A stretch of 64,000 bases of DNA from Arthrobacter sp. NicSoilC5 (lineage in GTDB: Bacteria > Actinomycetota > Actinomycetes > Actinomycetales > Micrococcaceae): NCBI RefSeq assembly GCF_019977395.1, contig NZ_AP024660.1, positions 2,914,001 to 2,978,000 on the forward strand, in the 5' to 3' direction. A program made the translations under genes and the position numbers. The notes beneath the pieces are model-generated. The model was not told the origin of the DNA, made no database searches, and was given only the letters and a program-made list of their open reading frames with translations. Below, one piece after another: positions 7,894 through 16,643 of the stretch (the stretch's first letter is position 1; every line of letters begins with the position of its first letter).

Positions 7894-9866
7894 TGCGCCG
7901 CGTTCCTCTCCGGAAGCCGCCCGGTGACGGTGCCCTCGGGGACCAGGAGGTCGAAGACGTGCAGTGCCAAGGCCATGTGCACCGCAGCCGCTTTGAGGGC
8001 CCCGAAGCGCACATCCTTGCGCAGGGCCAGGGTGTCCCGGATGGATACTCCGGACCGCACCGGAACCAGCCGGGCTGTCCGCTCCCGGTTGGGGGCGTTC
8101 CAGTACAAGGCGACGTCCTGGTAACCCCGGCGTTCCAGCGTCCGTTTCCACCCTCGCAGCGTCCGGGGTCCGGAACGCTGGAGCAGGGACCGGCTGGCTT
8201 CCACGCAGATCCAGCCTCCCGGCTCCAGTGCCAAGCCTGCGCTTTCGATCTGGCCGGGGCCCGGCGAGGCCAGCAGCACCACGTCGCACGTCCGGCCGAC
8301 CGGCCCGGTGTCCGGCTCGTCCAGCCGCACAGCCTGCGGGTCCAGCAGGCGCAGCGCCGATTCTGTTTCCGCGCTCACCCTTCCGGCGAAGCCGAGGGTG
8401 CGCGGCTGCAGGACCGGAAGCAGGAACCGCCAGTCAAGGAGCCGCCACAGGTGCAGGGACAGGGCCTCGCCGGCGACGGTTTCCGCCGCGGCCGGGCTCT
8501 GGGAAGTGGGGCCGACGGCGGGGGTGCGGTGCGGGGCGCGTCCTGCGGTGGTTGCCCTCCCGGCAGCCGGGGAGCACGTGTCCCAGATGATGCCGGTAGC
8601 CACGCGCTGCACGGCCTCCACCGGCTGGGCCGCATCAACCACCCGGCTGCCGGGGAGCCGGCCCGCCAGCTGGAGGTAGTCGTTCCGCCAGGACTCCAGG
8701 AGCTCCGGGCTGTGTTCACCTTTCCGCTCGAACATCACCGCGCCGGGAACATCAAGCACCAGGAGCACGTCCGGGGCAGGGATGACGGCCAGGGCCAGGG
8801 CGTTGCTGATCCGCGCCAGGGGACCGCCGCCGGGGCCGGCCAGCAGCGCATCGTACGCCACGCGGTCCATCAGCACCACCTTGCCCATGCGGCGGTAGAA
8901 CCTGGCCAGGATCCCGCCACGGACCAGCCGGTACACCTTCTTGGCCGTCCTTCCGCCCGGAATCCGGTTGAGCACAGCATCAAAAGGCCCCGCGCCCCAC
9001 AGGCCCATGTATACGTATTTGGTGGGCAGCGGCACGTCGGCGTGGAGTCCGTTCAGCAGGGTGGTCTTTCCCGCTCCGTCCGGAGCCATGACGCCCAGCA
9101 AAGGAGTATGCCCCCGGAGCCGGGCGCCCGAGCGCCTCAGTGTCCGTCTGACCGCTTCCATGAACGCAGGGTTCGCCCCGCCACTCCAGGACGCCCTCAT
9201 CCGCGAGGCCATCGCGGGAGCATCCCCGAACCGGCCGGCGAGGACCAGGTTCAACATGTCGGTTGCCAGCCCTGCACCCACCCTGCGCCGAACCGACTCC
9301 GCAATCCTGCCGCCGTCGGCCGCCACCCTGGCAGCCGCCCGCGCAGCCTCCTGCCGCGCCGGCGTGATTCCACCCTTGTCCATGAACAGATGCAGCAGCA
9401 GCAGCCAGGCCTGGTCCGCGGCGTCGGGCATCCAGTAGGAGCCATACCGGACCCTACGCCGGAGGCAGCGGGCCGCCCACGGGGTGCGCCACTGCTGGCA
9501 GGAGCCGAACGCCAGGTCGGAGACGACGTCAAGCTTGATCCAGGCTCCGTCGCCGGGTGAGTAGCTGAAGTAGAACCTGTGGCTGCCGTGTCCCCAGGCA
9601 AGGACCCTGCAGAACCCTGCTGCCGCCATCACGTCGTCGAGCCGGGAAAGGAGGTGCTTGTCCACGAGGATGTCCACGTCCCCCGCGGGCAGGGCCAGAT
9701 CGTCCTCGCCGCGGAGCAGGAGCCACGGCAACCCTGTCCCGTCGAGGGTGTCGAAGACCGCTGCCACCCGGGGGTGAATCTGTTGCCTTCCGCCAACGTC
9801 GGGCTCCGTCAGGGCACCCGGGTGACCCAGCTCTTCGGGAACCGGAAGGTCACTGGTGATTTCCAT
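7890..9866 (-). CDS. Nucleotidyltransferase / thymidylate-kinase-like fusion with unassigned C-terminal domain
   Basis: A 658-residue multidomain protein. Residues about 33-240 look like a nucleotidyltransferase-fold domain (WLLLRGEDDL then GDVDILVDK at 62-70). Residues about 254-430 form a P-loop kinase: LLGVMAPDGAGKTTLL (P-loop 261-269), VVLMDRVAYD and DVLLVLDVPGAVMFERK, resembling thymidylate kinase. The C-terminal 210 residues (GRTCDVVLLASPGPG, LEPGGWICVEASRS) look like a degenerate methyltransferase without a clear SAM motif. ATG 9866 is preceded by GGGGGA seven bases away; an upstream TTG lies inside that site. It overlaps the kinase at 6880 by four bases. Together they look like a phosphorylation/nucleotidylation pair in the polysaccharide operon; the substrate is unknown. 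Confidence 0.75.
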   Translation of the reverse strand: MEITSDLPVPEELGHPGALTEPDVGGRQQIHPRVAAVFDTLDGTGLPWLLLRGEDDLALPAGDVDILVDKHLLSRLDDVMAAAGFCRVLAWGHGSHRFYFSYSPGDGAWIKLDVVSDLAFGSCQQWRTPWAARCLRRRVRYGSYWMPDAADQAWLLLLHLFMDKGGITPARQEAARAAARVAADGGRIAESVRRRVGAGLATDMLNLVLAGRFGDAPAMASRMRASWSGGANPAFMEAVRRTLRRSGARLRGHTPLLGVMAPDGAGKTTLLNGLHADVPLPTKYVYMGLWGAGPFDAVLNRIPGGRTAKKVYRLVRGGILARFYRRMGKVVLMDRVAYDALLAGPGGGPLARISNALALAVIPAPDVLLVLDVPGAVMFERKGEHSPELLESWRNDYLQLAGRLPGSRVVDAAQPVEAVQRVATGIIWDTCSPAAGRATTAGRAPHRTPAVGPTSQSPAAAETVAGEALSLHLWRLLDWRFLLPVLQPRTLGFAGRVSAETESALRLLDPQAVRLDEPDTGPVGRTCDVVLLASPGPGQIESAGLALEPGGWICVEASRSLLQRSGPRTLRGWKRTLERRGYQDVALYWNAPNRERTARLVPVRSGVSIRDTLALRKDVRFGALKAAAVHMALALHVFDLLVPEGTVTGRLPERNAAQ

Positions 9867-9916
9867 GGTGCAATCCCCCAAATCGTCCTAAACCGCGGTC
9901 GCGGCACTTGGTTCGT

Positions 9917-10720
9917 TCACGGCGTGTAGGCATACTGGGCCACCCAATCAACCTGCAGATGCCCTGCCGTGCCGGCGGCCGGAAAGGTTGCTTTGGCGTC
10001 ATCGGCGGTCTCCGCCTGAAGGGTCCAGCGCATGGGCGTGTTCGGCACACCCTTGGGTTTGGTTGTCTGGTCCACCAGCCCGCCGTCCAGGAACCACCGG
10101 ACCAGGCCGGGGCTCCATTCGATGGTGGCAACATGCCACTGGCCTGCGCGGGAGTCCGAGTACTTCCTGTCGGCGGGATCGAACTCCATCCCGTCGGTCG
10201 TGCGGGTCCCTTTGATGGCGGAGTTCCCGTAGAGGGATCCGTCCAGGGCTCCTTCCGGCCAGTCGATCTCCCCTTCGTTCCAGTCGTCGCTGGCCGGCCA
10301 GAGGAGGAACGCGATCTTGTAGCCCGGGGTGGAGTCGTACCGGAACCTCACCGAGTACCTTCCGTACGTCTGGCCCGTATAGCCGAACGGAATGACGCTG
10401 GCCACCCGCGGCCTGCTGTCCGAGTAGTGCAGGTAGAAATCGAGGTAGCCGTCATGGACCGAAAGGACATCGTCGGGCGTGTACGTGCCAAAGCCCGATG
10501 AGTCGGAAAAACCGGAATACCCACGCATGTCCGGCCCGTACACCTGGCCCACGGCCCCCAGCGGGGCCGGGACGTCGAAGTCCTGGACCATGGTCTGCCG
10601 CCAGGACGGCAGATCCCCTTTCGGGGCCCCGGTAACCTTCGAGGAATCCGCGTGCAGGGCCAGCAGCGCCGCCCCGACGATGGACAACGACGTTACCGTG
10701 ACGAGCGACAACTGGTACAC
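9917..10720 (-). CDS. Membrane-anchored glycoside hydrolase family 16 protein
   Basis: A 267-residue protein from GTG 10720. An N-terminal hydrophobic segment (about residues 5-23) is a signal peptide or signal anchor. The GH16 catalytic pattern is GEIDWPEG, with Glu151, Asp153 and Glu156. The start is uncertain: the frame is open further upstream into the preceding gene, but the GTG is the first start after that gene's stop region and gives a sensible signal segment. It overlaps nothing functional and sits 8 bases downstream of the polytopic protein at 10728 once the overlap is resolved. It probably trims or transglycosylates the exported polymer. It is only distantly similar to the GH16 at 2965. 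Confidence 0.83.
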   Translation of the reverse strand: MYQLSLVTVTSLSIVGAALLALHADSSKVTGAPKGDLPSWRQTMVQDFDVPAPLGAVGQVYGPDMRGYSGFSDSSGFGTYTPDDVLSVHDGYLDFYLHYSDSRPRVASVIPFGYTGQTYGRYSVRFRYDSTPGYKIAFLLWPASDDWNEGEIDWPEGALDGSLYGNSAIKGTRTTDGMEFDPADRKYSDSRAGQWHVATIEWSPGLVRWFLDGGLVDQTTKPKGVPNTPMRWTLQAETADDAKATFPAAGTAGHLQVDWVAQYAYTP

Positions 10721-10727
10721 CCGTCCG

Positions 10728-12941
10728 CTACTTTCCCCAGTCAGCACGTGAAACCTCGTAGATCCGCACCGACTTGTTCTCAAACACCAGCTCGGTGCCC
10801 CTGGCCACGTTCAGGTCATGCTCGAGCGGGACCAGGACATCCTTGGGGAACTGGCGTGGAACGCCGGTGGAGGTACGCTGCTGCAGGTCCGATACCACCA
10901 CGAAGACCCGGTCCGAGGGGCGCAGCCTGGCTGCTGCCCGGGTCTTGTCCACGTAGGCCAGCATGTCATCCCCCGTGAACGGCTGGGCGGTGTTGTGCAG
11001 CTTCGACGCAACCGAAACAAGCTGCCCGGTGCGGAGGTAGAAGGCGTAGTGCGAGCCGACCAGCAGCGGCAGATGGTAGTTCGTTTCCACCACTGCGTCG
11101 CCCCGGCGGACGTTGGAGTCGAGCCAGCGGCTGGCCGATACGTCTGCGGCCGGTACCCGGACGTTGGCTTCATTCTGGAAGTACACGGCCGTGAACAGCA
11201 CGGCCATTACCGAGATGGCCGAGGTTGCGCCTACGACGGCCTTCCTGCCCGGGAGTTTCCCGGACCAGAAGAGCCAGGCCGCGCCGATGGCGAGCCACGG
11301 AAGGGCGAACATGAAGACGCGGAGCCTGCCCTCGCCGCCGTAGGACGTGCCGAAGAGGCCAATGATGGGGGTTGCCGCAAGCGTTCCCACGATCAGGGTG
11401 GTGCGGACGTTGCCCCGGAGGATGTTGCGGATGAACCCCAACCCCGCAAGCAGGGCGGTGAACAGGGACAACGCCAGTGCTTCGCGTGCCAGCCACCGTC
11501 CGGAGAGGAGGGACGGTCCCGGTGCGCCGCTGGAGGCTTTGTAGCCGGCGTTGGCGAGGAAATCGAAGCCGTTGAGCAGGCCGTACTTGTCCTTGACGAA
11601 CTCGGCGTTGGGAAGGAGGTAGAGCAGGGCCATCAGGAGCAGCGCGGGCGCTACCCAGGCCGGCTTGAAGTAGCGGGCCAGGAAGAGGGGGAAGAGCCCC
11701 AGGATGGCCAGGTACGGGGTCAGTTGGTGGCTCATCACAATCATTGCCTGCAGGACCAGGACTGCGGCGATGGCCAGTGCCTGCTGGCGGCCGCTGTAGG
11801 TCCTGACCTCCTCCGGCCCGGGGGCCTCTTTTGAGAAACGGCCGGACAGCCGCTCCTCAAGCCTGAGCACCCAGGGGGCCGGGTTGCCGCGAAGGTAGGT
11901 AAGGATCAGCAGGCACATGGTCAGGTGCAGCGTGTAGGCGAAGGCCTGCGGCGAGTAATAGTTTTGGTTCAGCCAGTTGGAGAGGGCGAAAACCAGCGCA
12001 CTCGTCCAGTAGATCCGCGGGTTCTTTGTCAGGGTCCTGGCGATGGCAAGCACCAGGGCGACGTTTATCAGCGCGAACACCGGCTCGGCCCATCCGGCGT
12101 AGGCCATGGCGTCCTTGTAGCCGCTGGATTCACCCAGGAACGCGCTGAACAGGAAGAAGCCGGGCCAGCGGTTGTAGATGTCGATGTCCGGGTCGAACTG
12201 GCCGGTGGTCTGGATCAGGTCCGTGACGGCTATGTGCTTGTAGGTCCAGGGCAGCCGCGGGACGTTGGCCAGCAGCCCGGCGGAAGAATAAAGGATGACC
12301 ACCAGGCCCGTGATCGAGGCACCGGTAAGCCACCCGGAGTGCTCGCCCTGCCGGACGATGCTCCAGATGCAGAGTGCCACCACGAGGGCCAGCGCCACAT
12401 ACCAGGTGACAGGGAAGGCGGCGAGCAGGCCGAGGTCGCCGAGGTGGGGGTTTGTGAGCCCTAATGTAGCGGCCCACGTGACCATGGCGGCCAGGAGAAC
12501 CAGCCAGGGTGCATAGGTTTTGAGCTCCGGACGTGGCAGCCGGGTTGCGGCAACCCGGGGGCTAAGTGGCCCCGGCACCAGGAGGGCGGCCGCGGAGGCC
12601 AGCATGATGCCGACGGCGGCGGGCCGGGGATTCCAGAGCTGGAGCCACCCCATGACGGCGGCGGCCAGGGCAAGTGCCGTGGCGCCGGCGACGACGGTGA
12701 AGATCAGGCGGGCCACCGGGTCCACATTCCGGACCCACCGCACCAGTGCCCAGCCCGGAATGAGGAGGCACACCAGGAGTTTGGCGCCCGCAATGGACTC
12801 GCCCCCGACGTCGAACAGGATCAGGACCGCCGTCACGGCACCGAGCAGTGCCAGGACGTAATCGGAATACCCTGGCCTGCGCCGGCGTGAAGGGCGGGAG
12901 TTCATCGGGCCGGACACGTCACCCCTGATGAGAAGCGCCAT
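10728..12941 (-). CDS. Large polytopic membrane protein, GT-C/polymerase-like
   Basis: A 737-residue protein. After a short basic N-terminus it has more than ten hydrophobic segments, and it ends in a soluble domain of about 150 residues (ASRWLDSNVRRGDAVVETNY...). This layout, a membrane bundle plus an outward C-terminal domain, is typical of GT-C-fold transferases and of some actinobacterial polysaccharide polymerases. I recognise no diagnostic Asp motif with certainty. A second possible start is Met13. It sits between GT2 genes and the GH16, which supports a role in polymer assembly outside the membrane. Confidence 0.65.
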   Translation of the reverse strand: MALLIRGDVSGPMNSRPSRRRRPGYSDYVLALLGAVTAVLILFDVGGESIAGAKLLVCLLIPGWALVRWVRNVDPVARLIFTVVAGATALALAAAVMGWLQLWNPRPAAVGIMLASAAALLVPGPLSPRVAATRLPRPELKTYAPWLVLLAAMVTWAATLGLTNPHLGDLGLLAAFPVTWYVALALVVALCIWSIVRQGEHSGWLTGASITGLVVILYSSAGLLANVPRLPWTYKHIAVTDLIQTTGQFDPDIDIYNRWPGFFLFSAFLGESSGYKDAMAYAGWAEPVFALINVALVLAIARTLTKNPRIYWTSALVFALSNWLNQNYYSPQAFAYTLHLTMCLLILTYLRGNPAPWVLRLEERLSGRFSKEAPGPEEVRTYSGRQQALAIAAVLVLQAMIVMSHQLTPYLAILGLFPLFLARYFKPAWVAPALLLMALLYLLPNAEFVKDKYGLLNGFDFLANAGYKASSGAPGPSLLSGRWLAREALALSLFTALLAGLGFIRNILRGNVRTTLIVGTLAATPIIGLFGTSYGGEGRLRVFMFALPWLAIGAAWLFWSGKLPGRKAVVGATSAISVMAVLFTAVYFQNEANVRVPAADVSASRWLDSNVRRGDAVVETNYHLPLLVGSHYAFYLRTGQLVSVASKLHNTAQPFTGDDMLAYVDKTRAAARLRPSDRVFVVVSDLQQRTSTGVPRQFPKDVLVPLEHDLNVARGTELVFENKSVRIYEVSRADWGK

Positions 12942-13016
12942 ACTGTTTCAACTCCTGGATTGCTTGCCGCCGGTGGAGCGACCCTCCGCCAACGGCCCCG
13001 ACTGTGGACTGTTGTC

Positions 13017-14318
13017 TTAGCTGCCCGCGGCAGCCCTGCGCGATTGCAGATATTTGTAGGGGCCCAGGGCCACAGCCAGAAGCTGCAGCCAGACGAGCCG
13101 GTCGACCTGGGCCTCCAGCGAACTGTGGATCGGCGGCCCCTGGAGCGCCGGCTGGCCGGCCTGTTGGCGCCGGTTCAGGAACTCGAGTCCAACGCCCCAG
13201 CTCCTGGCCAGGGCCAGCCTCGCGGTATGGGGGTCCATCATCACCTTCGTCATCCAGGCCCCGAGGCCGTTGCCGTAGCCCCGCGCCTGTACCCGCAGGT
13301 CTTCGAGGCCGTCCCGGTGTCGGTGCCAGACAATGGCGGCCGGCTGGACCACCAAAGCGTGCCCCGCGAGGATGACCCGGGTGAACATGTCGATGTCTTC
13401 CCCGCCGCCCGTGGGAGTTCCCACCCCCAGGGCGGGATCGAACCCGCCGAGGCGAAGTGCCGGCTGGCGCCTGAGGGCGAAATTGGCTCCCGTACCGAAA
13501 GCACCGGGGCTGAAAGGGAACTTGGGGAGCGCCGCGGGCGGGTTGGCGAGCGAGTAGACCTGCGGAACCAGGCTCCGTGACCAGCTGACCTTCGAATCGA
13601 AATAGCCCTGGGTGGGGGTGCGGAGCTCTCCCGCGGGAACCAGCCCCGTAACGCAGGCAGCCCCGGGAACGGCTTCGAAGGCGGCGGCGATCTCCCGCAG
13701 CCAGGACCTGTCCACCACCACGTCGTCATCGGTGAAGGCTACGACGTCTCCCCTGGCGTGCCGAAGGCCGGTGTTCCTGGCGTGGGAGAGGCCCGGAACG
13801 GGTTCGGTCACCAGCCGGACCCGCTGGTCCCTGAACTCGCGCCGGACCAGTTCTTCAGTGGCTTGCGTGGCGGGGGCGTTGTCCACCACCACCACGTCAA
13901 AGTGCGGGTAGTCCAGGGCAAGGATGGTCAGGAGCGCACCCCGCAACTGCAGGGTGCGGTCCCTGGTGCACACCACCACCGTGATGTGCGGGGTGGTCAC
14001 CGCCGGCGGGAACGATGCGACTGGCGGCAGGGCCCCCAGGGCGTCCTCGAAGACAGTCCGATCCACGATTCCCGCCGGCGACGGCACGTCGACAAATCCC
14101 CGCACAGCCCCCGACGCACGCACCAGCAGCCGTGCCCGCTCGTATCCAGCATGGTTCTCCAGTTCAAAGCGCGAACAGTCCGCGAGGTCTTCCAGGTCCA
14201 CCGACCCGATCCACCGCGCCCCCGGCCAGGCCGGCGGCAACAGCGACTCCATGGCGGGCACCAGGATCAGCGCCTCGCCCTGGAGATCCTCAAGCACCTG
14301 GCCGGCACCTTCGCTCAT
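13017..14318 (-). CDS. Glycosyltransferase family 2 with N-terminal extension
   Basis: A 433-residue protein. An N-terminal extension of about 105 residues precedes a GT-A domain: HITVVVCTRDR, LTEPVPGLSHARNTGL-like donor loop, and FTDDDVVVD as the DxD metal site. The segment GGGEDIDMFTRV holds the ED catalytic-base position. A C-terminal helical stretch follows. ATG 14318 has GAGGGAAG upstream and overlaps the preceding gene stop by four bases. It is the third of three consecutive GT2 genes in the minus-strand operon. The N-terminal extension has no family I can name. Confidence 0.85.
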   Translation of the reverse strand: MSEGAGQVLEDLQGEALILVPAMESLLPPAWPGARWIGSVDLEDLADCSRFELENHAGYERARLLVRASGAVRGFVDVPSPAGIVDRTVFEDALGALPPVASFPPAVTTPHITVVVCTRDRTLQLRGALLTILALDYPHFDVVVVDNAPATQATEELVRREFRDQRVRLVTEPVPGLSHARNTGLRHARGDVVAFTDDDVVVDRSWLREIAAAFEAVPGAACVTGLVPAGELRTPTQGYFDSKVSWSRSLVPQVYSLANPPAALPKFPFSPGAFGTGANFALRRQPALRLGGFDPALGVGTPTGGGEDIDMFTRVILAGHALVVQPAAIVWHRHRDGLEDLRVQARGYGNGLGAWMTKVMMDPHTARLALARSWGVGLEFLNRRQQAGQPALQGPPIHSSLEAQVDRLVWLQLLAVALGPYKYLQSRRAAAGS

Positions 14319-15319
14319 TGCACTTCCCTCCACTGTGCCCCGGCCGGGACCAGGACCACGTCCTCTTCCTCCGGGCCCGTCCAATGCTGAAGCCGGCGCC
14401 CCTGGAAGTACCCGGCCGCGGTGCAGGCCAGGACCGCGATGACCGCGCCGGCACGGCCCAGCCCGTCGGGACTGCCATCGCGCCCCCACGACTTCAGGCC
14501 GGTGAACACGGCGCGCGGGAGCACGCTGCGGACGTAGCGGCGTTCCGGGCCGAGTGCCCGTTTGTGGCCCACCAACTGGCTGACCTGGGCTTTGGACAAT
14601 CCCTCGGCCCAGGACCGGGACATCATGTAGCGCCATGTCCCACGGGATGCGGGAACATGATGGTGTACCAGCGCCGCGGGTTCATAGACGATCCGCGAAC
14701 CCGGCAAACCCATCCGGGAGCGGATGCAGATTTCGGTCTCCTCGCATCCCAGTGGCAGCGTGCCTTTGCGGCCCAGCGACTGGTTGAAGCCGCCCACCTG
14801 GCGCAGCACCTCAAGCCGGAAGGACATGTTGGCGCCGATCACGTTGCGGACTTCCGAAGCGACGCGGGGCAGGCCGCGATGGCTGCAGCCCACAATCCAG
14901 TCCAGTTCCTCCGCGAAGTACCCCGGGCGGCCGGATTCCCACAGCGGGACCACCTTCCCGCCCACACCCAGGACATCCGGATCGTCGTACAGCGCAACCA
15001 GGCGTTCGAGCCAGTCCGGCGCCGCCTCGGCGTCGTCATCAAGGAAGGCGACGATGTCCGATTCGGCGAGCCCCACGCCCGTGTTGCGGGCCCCTGACAA
15101 CCCGGGCAGGCCTTCGCTCTCAACCACCGTGACGTCGTCGACGATCTCGATGAGCCGCTCGTAGAGGTCCTCGTTGTGGTCGATGACCACCAGCACCTGG
15201 TCCGGGGCAAGCGTCTGGTTGCGGACTGATTCGATGACGTCGAGCAGCATTCCCCACCGCTCGGAGGTATACGCGCAGATCACCACTGTCACGGACAGTG
15301 GCTTGATGCGGTCAAGCAT
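14315..15319 (-). CDS. Glycosyltransferase family 2
   Basis: A 334-residue GT-A enzyme. TVVICAYTSERW opens the nucleotide-binding fold, PGLSGARNTGV and AFLDDDAEA give the donor-binding and DxD sites, and GCEETEICIR is the catalytic-base region. The C-terminal third is basic, with one hydrophobic stretch (AGAVIAVLACTAAGYF) that may associate with the membrane. It overlaps the upstream gene by eight bases and the downstream GT2 by four, so the three are coupled. It probably extends the repeat unit; its linkage is unknown. Confidence 0.88.
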   Translation of the reverse strand: MLDRIKPLSVTVVICAYTSERWGMLLDVIESVRNQTLAPDQVLVVIDHNEDLYERLIEIVDDVTVVESEGLPGLSGARNTGVGLAESDIVAFLDDDAEAAPDWLERLVALYDDPDVLGVGGKVVPLWESGRPGYFAEELDWIVGCSHRGLPRVASEVRNVIGANMSFRLEVLRQVGGFNQSLGRKGTLPLGCEETEICIRSRMGLPGSRIVYEPAALVHHHVPASRGTWRYMMSRSWAEGLSKAQVSQLVGHKRALGPERRYVRSVLPRAVFTGLKSWGRDGSPDGLGRAGAVIAVLACTAAGYFQGRRLQHWTGPEEEDVVLVPAGAQWREVQ

Positions 15320-16211
15320 GCCGGCTCACCGCCGCGACGAGGGTGTCATGCTGTTTTACGGCCGGGGCGAGGACGCTGTGCGGATCCACCGGAAGCCGTG
15401 GGAAGTGGACGTTGGAGTAGGTGTACTTCACGCGGCGGAGCGCCTCCGGGCGGGCACCTGCCGTGGGTGCCTCCCACAGGGTGCATTCCCGGGCCAGCGT
15501 GTGCAGCACCCGCCACCCGTCGCGGAACGTCTGGAGGTTGGATGCTCCCGAAATCCGGTCGAGCTCAAGGCTGGGAACCTCGGCGATCCTCAGCCCGCCC
15601 TTGGCGGCCCTGACGATAAGTTCCGTCTCGATCTCGAAGCCGTCCGACTGCAGCTCCAGCACCTGCAGGCATTCCCGGCGGAAGGCGATGTACCCGTAGC
15701 AAAGGTCCGAGTAGTTGCTGTGCAGTACAGCATTAGCGAGTCCGGTCAGCGCCCGGTTGCCGGCCTTCCGCAGCCGGGTCAGGTCTTCCGACCCGCCGCC
15801 GGTGACGTGCCGGGAGCCCTTCACGAAATCAAAATCGTGCTGGAGGGGTGCAACGAACCAACCAATCTCCTGGGGGTCCATGCTCCCGTCCGCGTCCAGC
15901 ATCACGATGATGTCCCCCTTGGCGGCGTTGAAGCCGGCGCGGAGGGCCACACCCTTCCCTTTGCGGGTTTCATTGACCACCACCACGTCCGGGCGGAGGG
16001 CCTTGGCCACTTCAACAGTCTTGTCCTGCGAGCGGCCGTCGACGATGATCACCTCATCGACGTAAGAGGGCATCCGGCGGAGAACCCAGGGGAGGTTCTT
16101 TTCCTCGTTCAGGGTGGGAATGACCACGCTGATTGAGGCTTGTGGAAATAAATGTCCCGGCTCGGAAAAGAGAGCTGGAAGTTGGGGGGAAATCGACAAT
16201 TGCCTCACCAC
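15312..16211 (-). CDS. Glycosyltransferase family 2, polyprenyl-phosphate-sugar-synthase-like
   Basis: A 299-residue GT-A protein with SVVIPTLNEEKNLPWVL, DEVIIVDGRSQDKT and MLDADGSMDP, the layout of DPM1-like and UDP-glucose:polyprenyl-phosphate transferases. It lacks the C-terminal membrane domain found in some relatives. The GTG at 16211 is one of two adjacent GTGs (16211 and 16208), so the start could be one codon later. It is the first gene of the seven-gene minus-strand operon and lies next to the motif-rich divergent control region. Confidence 0.85.
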   Translation of the reverse strand: MVRQLSISPQLPALFSEPGHLFPQASISVVIPTLNEEKNLPWVLRRMPSYVDEVIIVDGRSQDKTVEVAKALRPDVVVVNETRKGKGVALRAGFNAAKGDIIVMLDADGSMDPQEIGWFVAPLQHDFDFVKGSRHVTGGGSEDLTRLRKAGNRALTGLANAVLHSNYSDLCYGYIAFRRECLQVLELQSDGFEIETELIVRAAKGGLRIAEVPSLELDRISGASNLQTFRDGWRVLHTLARECTLWEAPTAGARPEALRRVKYTYSNVHFPRLPVDPHSVLAPAVKQHDTLVAAVSRHA

Positions 16212-16643
16212 TTCATGACAGTTCGGATTCTTGACAAGGCCGCCGGCCGTTATGGCGGTGGCACTAACGCTTCATCCGGTCATGGTCTGGTCGCTGACCC
16301 CCCAGCAAACCGTCGCCAATCCTCTGGCCGTTCCGGAAGACTACCCCCTACCTAATGCGGGTATCACGAGTAGTAGGTACTCACTTTTTACCTGGGGTTT
16401 ACCCCCTGTTAGGCAAGTAAAGGGCTTGGGGGAGGCCGAAAAGATTAGGTATAGGGGGAACCGGGTGCCGGGAAAACGTTAGGTAGGGGGATGGGAGAAA
16501 CCCCTATTTAGGTATGGCACTTGCATTGCCCCAGCTCCTGTCCGGGCATACGCTTCTCGGTACTTGGGGGCTGAGAGCTCTTTGTGACTGGGCCAAACGG
16601 GCAGACGTTCCCCGAATTCTTCCTATGCCCCAGGAGTTCCCTT
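16212..16643. promoter_or_regulatory. Divergent control region with clustered inverted motifs
   Basis: This 432-bp gap separates the minus-strand GT operon from the plus-strand secreted protein. It is more AT-rich than its neighbours. It holds a perfect inverted pair of a 12-mer, CCCCCTACCTAA at 16344-16355 and its complement at 16479-16490. Three variants lie between or beside them: CCCCCTGTTAGG at 16402-16413, TTAGGTATAGGGGG at 16445-16458 and CCCCTATTTAGGTA at 16501-16514. I see no such cluster elsewhere in the window. They look like binding sites of one regulator controlling both directions. Confidence 0.6.

Noticed and set aside
7893..9560. Long plus-strand open frame of 555 codons opposite the kinase fusion
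   Set aside because: Composition is Arg/Gly/Pro/His-rich and reads as an antisense shadow; the minus-strand frame has a P-loop and other domain motifs.
16561..16615. Possible TPP riboswitch (GGGGGCTGAGAG)
   Set aside because: The thi-box-like start is not followed by the required ACCUGAUCUGG-type second half, and the downstream gene is a secreted protein with no thiamine link.
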